Origin: Epiperipatus broadwayi
Lineage: Eukaryota; Onychophora; Udeonychophora; Euonychophora; Peripatidae
Length of the DNA: 64,000 nt
NCBI GenBank assembly: GCA_028023455.1
Contig: JAQFVV010000112.1
Span: 744,001 to 808,000, forward strand
Direction of reading: 5' to 3'
A program made the position numbers and the translations under genes. The notes beneath the pieces are model-generated. The model saw only the letters and a list, made by a program, of their open reading frames with translations. It ran no database searches and was not told the DNA's origin. The number at the start of each line of letters is the position of its first letter. Within the stretch, counting starts at the first letter, position 1. Below are positions 11,901 to 24,336 of the stretch, in pieces.

Positions 11901-12852
11901 TTAATCATCTTCATAGCAGTTTCTGACAACAGCCATTTGTATTTTGGGCATGTCAATTCTTTTTCCTTTATCTGCATGCTCTTTATTTAGGTTGCCAAAA
12001 TCTATAGCAGTTAGTAACTCTACCATCTCATCAATTCCACAGTTGTGGTAGCCCAGTATCAATTGTTGTATGTGGAGAGACCTATTGTACCTTATTGTCC
12101 AAATAATCTGCTCCTCTGACAAATGGAAAGCTGTCAATGATTTTAACAAGGACACTTGGTGCAGAAAAACTGGGTGTGGGTTTCTCCTTTTGAAGTGCAG
12201 TACTTTTTTGAGATATACTGTGCATTATCCTGTCTTGCCTCTCCTCACTCCAAAAAATCTTCAGTAATGTGAGGTGGTAATCTGCCAGTGTTACTGGTTT
12301 TTTACTTATGCAGTCCTACCAATCCTGAGCAGATCCATGTAAACGGTTAACTGCAATTGATAGCTTTTCATTTTCTTTGAGTTCCTGAAACATTAACAGC
12401 TCTCGTAAACTTTGCAAGTATGCGCCATGGGGGTTTTCTTTTATATCACCCCAAAAAGTTTTGATGTGGATAAATCTTGCCACCATTGGGCTGTCTGTTC
12501 TTTTCATGACTTTTATGCTTTCTTTATTTTCACATTTTGAAGATTCCCATCTCTTGATTGATTCTCGTTTCATTTTTGCTTCATTCTCCCTCTCTTCTTT
12601 CATCCTGTTGATTTCTGCTCTGTATTATCTACATTCTTTTGTGCATTCTTCTACATTTTTAAACATGCATCAATTTTTTATCCATTGTGGTTCTGGTGTA
12701 TCTATGTCTCTGGTCCTTATGATTGGCATTTGGTTTTCCAACATCTTTTCTAAAAGTGATGTATCTGTGTCATTTTTGTTTTTCTGTAGTCCTGGTGAAT
12801 CCATGTCTCCTTCGGGGCTATAGATATTTTTTAGAAAAAGAGAATAAATCAA
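11901..12852 (-). pseudogene. gag: Gag remnant of the old LTR element
   Basis: The minus strand carries broken frames 12670-12852, 12316-12603 and 11901-12155. The middle frame has a charged Lys/Glu-rich N-terminal part, then a capsid-like segment with FIHIKTFWGDIKEN and LHGSAQDW, the pattern (L-x-G-x-A-x-x-W) typical of retrotransposon Gag domains. The last frame continues with SLTAFHLSEEQIIWTIRYNR. Both blocks match the Gag remnant of the younger element at 20100-21220, so the two LTR families share ancestry. No CCHC zinc knuckle was seen. Gag forms the cytoplasmic particle that packages element RNA. The copy is broken by stops and frameshifts. Confidence 0.7.
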
Positions 12853-14668
12853 AAAAAATATTTGGTTTGTTGTTATTTTTAGTCTTTGTATAGTGCTGTC
12901 TTTAAAATTTCTGTTTTATTTTTCTACTTTTGCTTTTCAAAAAAAATTGCTTCACTCTCCCAACCATCCCTGCAACTGTCATCCTTTTTTAACCTGACAG
13001 CTTTGTATTTATCTCTTATCTGATCCATAGTTCCTGCCCAATCTGTGCTTAATATTCATTTACTATCCTGTTCTGTATGTTGCATATGTGACTATAACTA
13101 TGTGTATTTGATATACACTTCAATGAAATATGACAACTACTTCTGGGGGGGTACTCTATTTGAGGCCACCTTTTCTATGCTCCTTGTTTGATCACTCTGT
13201 CTCCCTTTCTAGCAAAAGAAAAAAAAATATTAATATCTATTTGCTTCCAATTTTCAACCAAACTAATTGATTTCACATCTTGTAGAACATACAACTGATA
13301 GAAAACACAGAAAGCGCAAGAGAAAAATATATACACTTCTGTCACTCACTATTATTTATTTACAAAAAAAAAACACCCACAAAAAAAAATTTCTTCTGAT
13401 CATGAAATTCCCATTATCATATCTCAGGGTCAATCTCTAAACAGTAAGACCATACTTGGAACTGCAGACTATACAAAAAAACTGTAACCATATAAAAAGT
13501 AGAGCTGCTTTAACCTAATCTAGAAATGCAGGAAGAGGATTCAAACCCCACCTACCCCTCCAGATTTCTACTAAGTGACTTATTCTCCAAACCTCACTAG
13601 AATTTATTCTTAATGTATGGCCAGTGGTCAGGGAGAGATAAGACCACAAAATGAATTTTAACAAGTAGATATATACATAATGACCAGATTTATATATGTG
13701 TCACAATATAAGAAAAATACGGAGTTTTAATGATAGTGAATGACAGACAAAAGAAAGCTATTAGTTATGCTAGCAAGATTCTACAAAGTTTCACTGATTG
13801 ACCTACAACCATGTACAGATATATATGAAAAAATCCTTCTTTTGTAATGATAATGATAGACAAAAATTTATATTATAATTTTTCTTAAAAATATTTCTAG
13901 CCAATGGATGGGTTACATAAAATTCAAGAGAGAGACATAATTCATTAACTCTGTGAATAGAGCACATGGTAATAAATAAATGGTTAAACCCAACAAAACA
14001 CTTTTTGGACATATTTAAATCACAGCCTTCTACTAATGACTAAAGAAAATGAAATAGTGACTCCAGTTGAAATTTCCAGCTATGATTGAAACATTTCAAT
14101 CATATTTTGAAGAAGATTTCAATATAAATATATGATATTGTGTCCTAAGGTGATAGCATATTGCAGGATGTGAGACTCAAGATATAGCAACAAAGAGGCT
14201 AATACAAGACTGAATAGCACTCTGTCTCTAAACTGGGCTAGAGAAAACAGGAATCTGTTCGCTAAATGCATATACTGGATTCAGATATGGAGTTTTATCT
14301 GAAATAGATATGAGATCCAAATTTTTATTTATTTTCATGAAGATTCAGATGTGAGTATATTAGCCTAAGCAGACTTGGTAGAAGAGAAACACTGTATACA
14401 TGCTGAGATGCACACACACAATGCATGATACCATATAAATACGGTCCAATGATCTTTAAATTTAAAAAAAAAAACCTGCAAAATATAAATATATTATGAA
14501 AGCTCAACCACCACTGAAAAATCCGCAAAAAAATAATAGTAACTTTTCCTTTTATAAAATTTAGATCACTAACACAAGCGGGCGGATATTTTACTGATTT
14601 AGTTGAAGTTTAACCTATATACCCACAGAGCCAAATGGTATTTATAAAACTTCAATATATATACAGAT
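12853..14668 (-). other. Internal untranslated part of the old LTR element
   Basis: Between gag and the upstream LTR there is about 1.8 kb without recognisable coding sequence. Short frames of up to 69 codons have no family pattern. Reading on the minus strand away from the LTR at 14669, a TTTGGCTCTGTGGG text about 40 bases in could be a diverged primer-binding site, but this is weak. Confidence 0.4.
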
Positions 14669-15928
14669 TGTCAAATGTATACTCTCTTATTACAAAAAAA
14701 TAAATGCAAACATTTATTTTATTTTACGCTCTTTAAAATACAATTCTAAATTCGTAACCCTTCACTGACTAAAAAAAAACATCGATCGGGATTTTCTTTT
14801 TCTTATATATATATATATATATATATAGCTAAATTAAAAATCTTGGAAGTTTTATAATAGACTCTTTTATAATTATTAACAGTCTTTAGCAATTAAATAT
14901 TAATTATAAGAATGGGATTTGTGCTTTTTGCGATTTGCTTTCTTTTATTTCTAAATAGAATATCTATATAAAATAAATCCTTAATTACAAGTGCATAATG
15001 GCAGAAAGTTAAATGACACATTTTCAATTAAATTAATAAGAACTATTGTCGCCATTATATGTAATAAACCACCACTCATTACAATATTTTTAGAAAGAGA
15101 AAAGAAAGCAATTAATTAAATATATTTTACAATACGCAAACATAAATTTCAAAATATATATATAGAAATAAATGGAATAACAGAGCAGATATTTAAATTT
15201 ACATTGAGAAAAGACAAACATATTTCAAATCATGGAATAGTTACCGATAACTAGAAGGCTGGTGTAAGAATGAAAACTGTTGATGTTGCATGGCAATTCC
15301 TTTTTGAGTCTTGAGGTTATTTCACATTTCCATTGAAAGAATTTTTATTGAACAGGGTGTGGCATTTGACTTGAATGCAAGGCATTTTAGTTCTCAGGCT
15401 AGCTCACATGTCTATGACTCATCTCAGGAACGGGCAGGAGAGCGAAGGCAAAAAGGATTATTTTCTCATTTTTGCAACGTAGCACATTTTGTAATTTAGA
15501 GATATATATGCTGAACAGAAAGAAAGACTATTGCTTGTGGAAAATACAGCAAAACTTTTCCTGTAAATTCTTTTGTAAATTTGTCAAAACGTCATTTTGA
15601 AAAATTCTGAATAAAAACCAATTCTTCAGCGAAACTACAGTAAGCATAATACCCAGAACAAAAGAAAAATTCTTTATTTATACCCTTTTTCAATTCTATT
15701 TTTAATTAAACTACTTATTAGTAGCCTATTTTTTCAATTTTTTCATTATCAAATTTTCTTTCAATTAAAATGTTTCATAAATTAATTGCATTCTTTAATG
15801 GATTCTATTTAATTAAGAAATTTACCTTATCTATTTCTGCCATCATATATTTTTAAAATAGTTACAAATAAAAATTTAAACTTTCTATATTTTATTTCAT
15901 TACATTTTTTTTTCTTTAAACAATTTCC

Positions 15929-17205
15929 GGTTGTCGTCGATGAGCAGATATATCCCACTGGACGGTGCTGTTTTCATGCTAAAACACATAAAAATGCTGT
16001 TTCTGTGGCCGACACCTTTGAACCTTCATTTTCTATAATACAACTTTTTTGTTGTGCTACAGATTGCAGGCTGCTATGTCACGTCGCAGTACAGCATGTA
16101 TGTTTTACACAGCAAATATATTTTGCGAATTCGCACAGTTTATAAAATGATTATGGCTTGGGGAGAGGGTGTGTTTTTTTGAATTTGATGGAAATGTTGT
16201 TTTCATTGGATTTTTTTTTATTTTAAAGTATTGAAATGTTCAGATTTTGTAAAGTAATAATTAACAGACTTTTTACACTGTAGTGTATTGAAGTTTTAAG
16301 TAGTAAATGTTGATGAGATATATGAAAAAAGTTATTTGGAATTAGGTAACGAGTCAAGTAACGTACTGTTCGTAACATTCCACGAGACATTTTAAGATTG
16401 CACAGTGTGTATATTTTTGAAATTTAAAAAAAGCATTAACACAAAAATATCCAGTAAGAAAAGTACAATTAATTGTACACTGTTTTTTTAAATGTCATAA
16501 AAAGCATATATTATAAACATTTTATATATATATATATTTGTCGTTGTTTAAAAAAGTTTTGGTTTCTTTCTTTTCTCCGACTACTGTTATTCTTTGTTGA
16601 ATATAGTTTACGTTTATTGTTATCATTTATTTTATAGATGTTAGTAAAAAAAAAAAATATTTACAAAAATACGATTTTGATATTTTTTATTTTAACCGTA
16701 AACCTAACCCTAAAACTAACCCTAAAGCTAACCCTAAAACTAACCCTAAACTAACCCCTAAAACTAACCCTATAGCTAATCCTAATCCTAATCCTAAAGC
16801 TAACCCTAATCCTAACCCTAAATGTAAATGTAACAAGTTTTACTTTTAGTTATCATTCTATTTGAAATAAAAACTAGCGGTAAACAAAATCTTCGATAGA
16901 AAAAATCTCCGATAGAAAATTGATTTTTTCTAATAAAAAGAAAACTAAAAAAGACAAATCAAATTGTAATTTGTTTATTTTATTTTACATTTATTATTAT
17001 CATTTAATTTGTATATGTTAACAAAAAATAATATTTAAAATTAAGTAATATTTAAAAAAGACGATTTTCTTTTTGTTTTTATTTTCGCATTACAAAAAAC
17101 ACATCAAAATGATTATAATTAACGGCCCATGAATGATCATATTTTATAATTTTAGCGTGAAAAGTGCGCCATCGAGTGGGATTTAGCAGCTATTCTACGA
17201 GAACC
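15929..17205. mobile_element. 1277 bp non-autonomous element with 8 bp target duplication (Merlin-like)
   Basis: CAATTTCC occurs at 15921-15928 and again at 17206-17213, while the left LTR has a single copy of the same site. The ends are imperfect inverted repeats of about 60 bp: the left reads GGTTGTCGTCGATGAGCAG and the right, on the other strand, GGTTCTCGTAGAATAGCTG, with 'ATCCCACT' and 'GCTAAAA' blocks shared further in. An 8 bp duplication with GG-starting long inverted repeats fits Merlin; hAT and P elements also make 8 bp duplications, but hAT ends usually begin CA. There is no transposase inside. A Merlin transposase relic exists elsewhere in the window (50396-51175). The interior holds telomere-type repeats. 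Confidence 0.7.
16695..16822 (+). repeat. Degenerate CCCTAA (telomere-type) array
   Basis: About 20 hexamer-like units appear, mostly as a 12-mer alternation of 'ctaacc' and 'ctaaa(a/g)', with several CCTAAT variants. The array is interstitial and lies inside the 1277 bp transposon, so it was carried in or expanded there and does not mark a chromosome end. Confidence 0.8.
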
Positions 17206-17351
17206 CAATTTCCTTCTTTAACTTATGTAAGTATTTGTGCAGATGATAATTTATTTTAAGAAAAGAACACACATTCACTGTGGTTGAACTTAGGGTCTTA
17301 GCTAGTCCATAGAGAATGGTGAAGCCAGCATATATATATATATATTTGTAC

Positions 17352-19867
17352 TGTAATGGTAAGAAATTGTATGCCTTATTAACCCATTGCAAAATTCCAC
17401 CACCATGTTCGAAGAGCAGCACAATAGGTGGATTCAGGTTCTACAGTACTGAGTTCCAACATAGTCATTTTATTTCACAATAAAACCCACATGAGAATGT
17501 GTATACCATAACAATAGCAAATATCTTTCTAGGCCCGGTGGTCAGGTAAACAAGAGACTCTAATTAAATTATTTTAATATTAAGGGCTACTGCTATATAG
17601 TTAATATGAGTTTGATAATGAAATGAGACATCAAATTATTATTATTAAATCAAGCAGACACGCATACATAGAAATAGATATATATATAATATTTAATATC
17701 GATTTATTAGTATACATGTAATTTATAATGCTACCAGGGTATTATATTCAATCATATCTCATGCTTAAGTTGCAAATGTTGCGAGATTACGCTATGAGGT
17801 CATAATGAGGAGTGCATGTGCCAACTCAGCAATCACTATTTACTTTTTTTATCATTTATACACTAACCAATTATTAATAGAGTAGCGAATGTGGAGGAGT
17901 GGTAATAGATCGAGCATAGACATGCATAATCATTACTAGTGACCTGCGATAGTTTAGATGCTGCCAAGCTATAAAAAGATACAGCTTTTCTAAGAGTATG
18001 ACCACTGAGAAATGTCGGAGATGAGAGGGACAGCCAAACATCAGGCCAGAGCCTTTAGGAGTGGTCACGAGTGTGGCATCGGTAGGAGGTTGTAGTCTTT
18101 CCATCCCCGACCGTGTGACATGGTTATTTACCATTGGAATCATTTTTTATGCCCTTTGGTTATGTAAACTAAAACATTAAAGAATCTTTTTCATTTCTGC
18201 GGTTTAAATTTAAGGTATCGATAAACCAATGCAGTTCACACATATAATGCAAACACATTTATCTACTCCGTGCTTTTTAAAATATAAATTTTACTTCCAA
18301 TCCCCACATTGAATAAACAAACGATTTACTGTTTACTACCCCCCCCCTTTTTCTTTTCATATAACAATACTACTCTAGATGTAAAGACTTAACAAACTAG
18401 CTTATAACATTATTTAAAATGAATGATTGCCAAGTGGCTAATACACTATACTAATAATTATAGGATCTCATCTTCATAATACATATTGAATTAAAATTAT
18501 AATTCCCGAGCTGAGCATTTATTAAAAGATACAGGTTTATGAAAATCTAAAGTCGTGCAAAAGAGTGGCAACTCTTTTGCTAATTAAAATGGGAAGAAAA
18601 CATCAGCTCGGAAATCAGGTGGGCATGAAATATAATATTTATTTAATAACAAACAAAATTTAGATACCCAAGTAGAAGAATAAGAATAGTTTGTTAAGAG
18701 ATTTATAAATATAATATTACTTTACACATAATTACAAGATCGGTATTAGAGTTTAGTTTAAAATTACACTACATTGGATCTAAGAGATGAAATATGAAAG
18801 GTACAGCAGAGAATAGAAATTTAACCTTAGAGTTCAAGAGAGTCTTTTAATCTTGGGTATCATTTACCTTTGACTAGTGGAAGTGTGCACACTTGATGGG
18901 AGAGTCCGAGATTCCTTGTTTAACAACATTTACATTTAGGAGAAATATGTAGGCAGCAGTCTAAATTTGGGTTTATTGCATTTTTATTGGAAGCTCCGTA
19001 TTTCCATAGTCACAGTCCGAAGAAGCACAGCAGTTGCCTAATTCTTGCACATTGTTAGATGATTTTTAAGATCTGGATAAGAAATAAACAATGGTAACAG
19101 CATACTTTTTAAATTTAATAGCTCTGACTTTCTGCCCTTAAAATAACCAGTCTGTTGCTTTTATTCTCTTTTTCATCTCTCAGATCCATCGAACAATTAT
19201 GTCATCCATCCAGGCAGTCTCTCTGGTCTGTGCTATATATCTCTTTACATCATGGATGCATTAGGGGCACATGTTGAAATTTCAATTTCAATCCAACCAC
19301 CTTTTCAATTTACCTTACATGACATATTTAGAAACGCTTTTAACAAACCTTTTTACAATTATGAGATTAAGCATACTTTTTAATTTTGTCATCTTGTCTC
19401 CCTCCTGCTATGATTTGCACTCTAATTAGCAGGGGAATATCTATTTTTAAAATATCATTACATTTACAATTAAAAGAACTTTTAGATTTATAATTTAAGT
19501 ATTACATAAATCTGACCTAATTAATAACAAAATGTTTACATTTAAAATAAAATGATTTTAGAATTTATAATTTAAAATATGACATAAATCTGATCAAAAT
19601 AATATTAATATGATTATTTAATCCTACATAAAATTATGCATGACAATTTAATAATCATTTGCAGTGCATTATTTGCAAAATAGACTATATTGGAGTGTGT
19701 GCATATATACGATGTTTTTAAATAACTGTACATACATTTTATAATATTACGCACAAAGTTCAATATTCAAGGTCAGAACCTATGTAAACTAATAATAATG
19801 GGTGAGAGGTGGAGTGATGACAAAACTAAGGTGAAACTAAGATTTAAATACAAATCTTACTGTTTCA
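17352..19867 (-). repeat. Left LTR (3' LTR) of the younger element
   Basis: The 2516 bp repeat aligns along its whole length with 21770-24300, including 'tctaggcccggtggtcaggt' (about 17529 and 21946), a C tract near 18340, and 'aagtgtgcacacttgatggg'. The differences are scattered substitutions and small indels. Short frames within it (for example 17874-18143) have a counterpart in the other LTR but no known motif and are not treated as genes. Confidence 0.85.
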
Positions 19868-19882
19868 TATTCCCTTACTCAG
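19868..19882 (-). promoter_or_regulatory. Candidate polypurine tract
   Basis: On the minus strand the bases just before the 3' LTR read GTAAGGGAATA, a short purine-rich stretch directly abutting the LTR start TGAAAC. Plus-strand DNA priming at such a site is known for LTR elements. The tract is short, so support is modest. Confidence 0.35.
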
Positions 19883-20099
19883 AATGGGTAGTAATAAATG
19901 AATCTTCCCTTTTTAATAAAAAAAACATAGAACAAAAAAAACTGCCTAGAATTTATGAATACATATCATTCTCTTATTATATATATATATATATTTTCCT
20001 TTTTTTTTTTAAACCTGGGTTTAGGGTAAATTGATATCATACTCAGATCAGTTATTAGTATATTAGCTTCTACCCCCCCTTGTTTTATATATATATATA

Positions 20100-21220
20100 T
20101 ATTAATGCTTATGAACGAAATATGGGTTAAACTGGCTCGTTTTTCCTTTCCTTTTCTGGTTTCTTGGACGATCTCGGCAAGCCCCATGGAATTGATTTAG
20201 TTAGATTCCTGGATCATGTGGGTGATGTCCACTCCTTGTTGTTACTGGAGGTTGTCTCTGACTTTCGGTTTTCGTGTTTTCTCAAAGGTGTCTTTAGACC
20301 AATGGCTAAAATCGAGTGTGGTTTAAAACTCCATCATGTCCTCCAATTCCTTTATTTGACTTCCCGCCATTGACTGCTGGATGGGCACTGACATGTTTCA
20401 CTGTACAGTCCTGATAATTTGTGCTTCTAAGAAGGTAAATGCTGTAAGAGATCTCAACCGGCTTGCTTGGCACAGGAGAAACTGCATGTGCGTCTCTGTT
20501 GTTCCAATCCCATATTTTTCTTGGTAGAGTGTATTGAACACCCCGCTCTGGCATTCATCACTCCAATAGTGTCTTAGCAGCATTTCTTTATATTTTTTAG
20601 GGTTTGTGGTTTATTTTTGATCAAATTCCACCATTGTTTTGCATGTCCATATAGATGGTGGCTGGCGATGGCAACTTGTTCACTCTGCCCTGCCTGGTGA
20701 AATAGAAGGATGTCTTGGATACTCTCAAGATGTTCTTGAGAGTTCTCCCCTATATCTCCTTTAAAAATTTTAATGTGTATAAACTTGGCCAGATGACTTT
20801 GTATGCCCCCAGCCTCATGTTGCTCCCAAGTTTCCGTGTCCATTATGGGGCTGCTTGCTTTTCTATTCTCGGTCATATTTGGTGATTCTTATTTGCTGTC
20901 CTCTTCTTGCTTTTCTACTGGGCCCTCTACCTTTTCCACCTCAAGTCCCTCACTATTTTCGTGGCTTTGTCCTTCATCTTGTTTTATCCTTTTTAGTTCA
21001 TTCATTACACATTCTTTTAATTTCCTCATTTCTTTCTCTCTTAATTTCCTTTCTTGTTCATAGAACTCCCTCATTTCTTTCTTTTCCTGTTGGTATAGTT
21101 TCATCTCTTCCCTTTCCTGCCTAAACATTTTCTCTATGAACTTTATCTGGAAGTCTCTTGGCTCTTTTTGGTGTTTCTAACTTGCAAATTTTCACCAATT
21201 CATCCAGGTTCACTTTTGCT
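20100..21220 (-). pseudogene. gag: Gag remnant of the younger element
   Basis: Read on the minus strand from about 21220, the remnant starts with a segment containing NLDELVKICKLETPKRAK, then a strongly charged Glu/Lys/Arg coiled-coil stretch (20889-21128), then a capsid-like block (20574-20876) with KFIHIKIFKGDIGEN and LYGHAKQWWN, and then RHYWSDECQSGVF and SLTAFTFLEAQIIRTV in other frames. The L-x-G-x-A-x-x-W block and neighbouring motifs match the Gag of the older element at 11901-12852. Frameshifts and stops interrupt it at least three times. No zinc knuckle is visible. It would form the RNA-packaging particle in an intact element. Confidence 0.75.
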
Positions 21221-21731
21221 TTTTATTTTTATTATCTAATGATTTATTACTAGCTATTATCTTTCCTATTTGTTGCTGTTCTGATATATAATGGCTTATT
21301 TCTATACTCCCCCAGTACTATGATTATATCTGCTCTTCCCGCTATTCTTTCTAATTATCTTGCCCTATTCTGACTGCTTCCCCTATCTAGATCAATTGCA
21401 ATTTGATGCTGCTATTATTCCTCTGGTTCTCATACATATTTTATTATTATTATTTTTTCAGATCCAAGTATTTCATTATCACCCTTTTATATATGTTTGT
21501 ACCTTCTTTATACTCATTCTATGTCCACTGCCTGCTCAATATCTCGTTTCTGCTCACTTGATTTTTTTTTTATTTAAATTTAAATTACTACATTATAAAC
21601 TCGCTTTTAAGACATCTTATCCCACTATATATATTTTTGGTATACTACCAATATTTCACTTTGTAGTATTAGCAGTTATAAAACAATACAAAAAAATTTC
21701 CTGCCCACTCTCAGGGTATTTTCGTATTCGG

Positions 21732-21753
21732 CCCATGTTGCGGCATCAGCGGT
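21732..21753 (-). promoter_or_regulatory. Candidate primer-binding site region
   Basis: On the minus strand, about 17 bases past the end of the 5' LTR, the text TGATGCCGCAACATGGGCC resembles a tRNA-complementary primer-binding site in which TGG has changed to TGA. A T-rich run lies between it and the LTR, which is an unusual offset. This is inference from pattern only. Confidence 0.25.
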
Positions 21754-21769
21754 TAAAAAAAATATACTA

Positions 21770-24300
21770 TGTAATGGTAAGAACTCGTATGCCTTGTTAA
21801 CCCACTGCAAAATTTCACCACCATGTTACAGAGCAGCACAATAGGTGGGTTCAGGTCCTACGGTACTGTGTTCGAACATAGTTATTTTATTTCACAACAA
21901 AACCCACATGACAATGCGTATACCATAACAATAGCAAATATCTTTCTAGGCCCGGTGGTCAGGTAAACAAGAGACTCTAATTAAATTATTTTAATATTAA
22001 GGGCTACTGCTATATACTTAATATGAGTTTGATAATGAAATGAGACATCAAATTATTATTATTAAATCAAGCAGACACGCAAACATAGAAATATATATAT
22101 ATATATATATTAAATTTTGATTTATTAATATACATGTAATTTATTACGCTACCAGGGTATCATATTCAATCATATCTCATGCCTCATGTTTAAGTTGTGA
22201 ATGTTGCGAGATTACGCTATGAGGTCATAATGAAGAGTGCATCTGCCAACTCAGCAATCACTATTTACTTTTTTTTATCATTTATACACTAACAAATTAT
22301 TAATAGAGTAGCGGATGTGGAGGAGTGGAAATAGATTGAGGATAGACATTCATAATCATTTCTAGTGACCTGCGATAGTTTGGATGCTGCCGAGCTATAA
22401 AGAAATTCAGCTTTTCTAAGAGTATGACCGCTGAGAAACATTGGAGATGAGAGGGATGGCCAAACATCAGGCCGAAACCTTTAGGAGTGGTCACGAGTGA
22501 GGCATTGGTATGAGGTCATAGCCTTTCCATCCCTGACTGCATGACAAGGTTATTTATCATTGGAGTCATTTCTTTATGCCCTTTGGTTATGTGAACTAAA
22601 ACATTAAAGAATCTCTATTTCATTTCTGCGGTTTAAATTTAAGGCATCGATAAACCAACGCAGTTCACATATATAATGCAAACACATTTATCTACTCCAT
22701 GCTTTTTAAAATATAAATTTTACTTCCAATCCCCACATTGAATAAACAAACGATTTACTGTTTACTATCCCCCCCTTTTTTCTTTTCATATAACAATACT
22801 ACTCTAGATGTAAAGACTTAATGGACTAGCTTATAACATTATTTAAAATGAATAATTGCCAAGTGGCTAATACACTATACTAATAATTATAGGATCTCTT
22901 CTTCATAATACATATTGAATTAAAATTATAATTCCCAAGCTGAGCATTTATTAAAAGATACAGGTTTATGCAAATCTAAAGTCGTGCAAAAGAGTGGCAA
23001 CTCTTTTGCTAATTAAAATGTGAAGAAAACATCAGCTCGAAAATCAGGTGGGCATGAAATATAATATTTAACTAATAACAAATAAAATTTAGATACACAA
23101 GTAGAAGAATAAGAAGTTTGTTTTAATGAGATTTATAAATATAATATTACTTTACACATAATTACAAGATCGGTATTAGAGTTTAGTTTAAAATTACACT
23201 ACATTGGATTTAAGAGATGAAATATGAAAGGTACAGCAGAGAATAAAAATTTAACTTTAGAGTTCACAAGAGTCTTTTAATCTTGGGTATCATTTACCTT
23301 CAACTAGTGGAAGTGTGCACACTTGATGGGAGAGTTCGAGATTCCTTGTTTAACAGCGTTTACATTTAGAAGAAATATGTAGGCAGCAATCTAAATTCAG
23401 GTCTATTACATTTTTATGGGAAGCTCTGAATTTCCATAGCCACAGTCTGGAGAAGCGCAGCAGTCACCTACTCCTCGCACATTGTTAGATGATTTTTAAG
23501 ATCTGGATAAGAAATAAACAACTGTAACAGCATACTTTTTAAATTTAATAGCTATGACTTTCTGCCCTTAAAATAACCAGTCTGTTGCTTTATTCTCTTT
23601 TTGTTTATCTCTCGAATCCATCGAACAATTGCATCATCCATCCAACCGGTCTCTCTGGTCTGTGCTATATATCCCTTTAGGTCACGGATGCATTAGTGGC
23701 ACATGTTGAAATTTCAATTTCAATCTGACCACCTTTTTAATTTACCTTACATGATGTATTTAGAAATGCTTTTAACAAACCTTTTTACAATTATGAGTTT
23801 AAGAATACTTTTTAGTTTTATCATCTTTTCCCCCTCCTGCTATGATTTGCACTCTAATAAGCAGGGGAATATCTATTTTTAAAATATCATTACATTTATA
23901 ATTAAAATAACTTTTAGATTTAGAATTTAAGTATTACATAAATCTGACCTAATTAATAACAAAATGTTTACATTTAAAATAAAATGATTTTAGATTTTAT
24001 AATTTAAAATATGACGTAAATCTGAACAAAATAAGATTAATATGATTATTTAATTTTACATAAAATTATGCATGACAATTTAATAATCATTTGCAGTGCA
24101 TTATTTTCAAAATAGACTATATTGGAGTGTGTGCATATATAGGATGTTTTTAAATAACAGTACATACATTTTATAATATTATGCACAAAGTCCAATATTC
24201 AAGGTCAGAAACTATGTAAACTAATAATAATGGATGAGAGGTGGAGTGATGACAGAACTAAGGTGAAACAACTAAGATATTTGAATACAAATCTCTTTCA
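21770..24300 (-). repeat. Right LTR (5' LTR) of the younger element
   Basis: This 2531 bp repeat is the upstream LTR relative to the minus-strand gag. In that orientation it begins TGAAAG and ends ACCATTACA, giving the usual TG...CA form. It should carry promoter and polyadenylation signals, but no individual signal could be pinned down by reading. It ends at a (TA)n tract that belongs to the older element. Confidence 0.85.

Positions 24301-24335
<35 letters not shown>

Positions 24336-24336
<1 letters not shown>

Larger units (their letters stand above)
14669..17351 (-). repeat. Right LTR (5' LTR) of the old element, interrupted twice
   Basis: This copy starts TGTCAAATGTATAC like the left LTR and follows it block by block. 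It is interrupted at 15929-17205 by a Merlin-like element and at 17352 by the younger LTR retrotransposon. Its last bases reappear at 24301-24335, where the TA-rich tract and 'cagctt' continue as in the left LTR at 8100-8119. A fragment at about 15311-15499 looks open but is LTR sequence, not a gene. Confidence 0.75.
17352..24300 (-). mobile_element. Younger LTR retrotransposon with ~2.5 kb LTRs, gag only
   Basis: Two long direct repeats, 17352-19867 and 21770-24300, flank a 1.9 kb internal region that encodes a Gag remnant on the minus strand. In plus orientation both LTRs begin TGTAATGGTAAG and end in CA. The flanks GTAC (17348-17351) and GTAT (24301-24304) look like a diverged 4 bp target duplication, and removing the element rejoins the right LTR of the older element. 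The internal region is too short for protease, RT, RNase H and integrase and none is visible. It is therefore a non-autonomous derivative with unusually long LTRs compared with its internal part. A solo LTR is at 55560-58127. Confidence 0.85.
4573..24335 (-). mobile_element. Old Ty3-like LTR retrotransposon with several nested insertions
   Basis: Two diverged direct repeats, one starting at 4573 and one at 14669 with the same TGTCAAATGTATAC text, flank a region encoding Gag and a retropepsin on the minus strand. After removing the insertions each repeat is about 1.4 kb, as expected for an LTR pair. The right LTR is interrupted at 17352-24300 by a younger LTR element and resumes at 24301. I found no reverse transcriptase, RNase H or integrase inside, so pol is deleted or too decayed to read. 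The exact outer ends (about 20 bp uncertainty) lie in TA-rich text and no clean target duplication could be read. A relation to Ty3-like elements rests on the Gag and protease patterns only. Confidence 0.7.

Noticed and set aside
12461-12823. 120-codon plus-strand membrane-like protein
   Set aside because: It is the antisense shadow of the Gag remnant; its hydrophobicity comes from T-rich complement of Lys/Glu codons.
16695-16822. True telomere or chromosome end
   Set aside because: The CCCTAA units are degenerate and lie inside a bounded transposon with ordinary sequence on both sides.
20803-21128. Ser/Phe/Leu-rich plus-strand frames
   Set aside because: They are antisense to the coiled-coil part of Gag.
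21360-21800. 146-codon plus-strand hydrophobic frame
   Set aside because: It crosses the LTR boundary at 21770 and has no family pattern; it is a chance frame in T-rich sequence.
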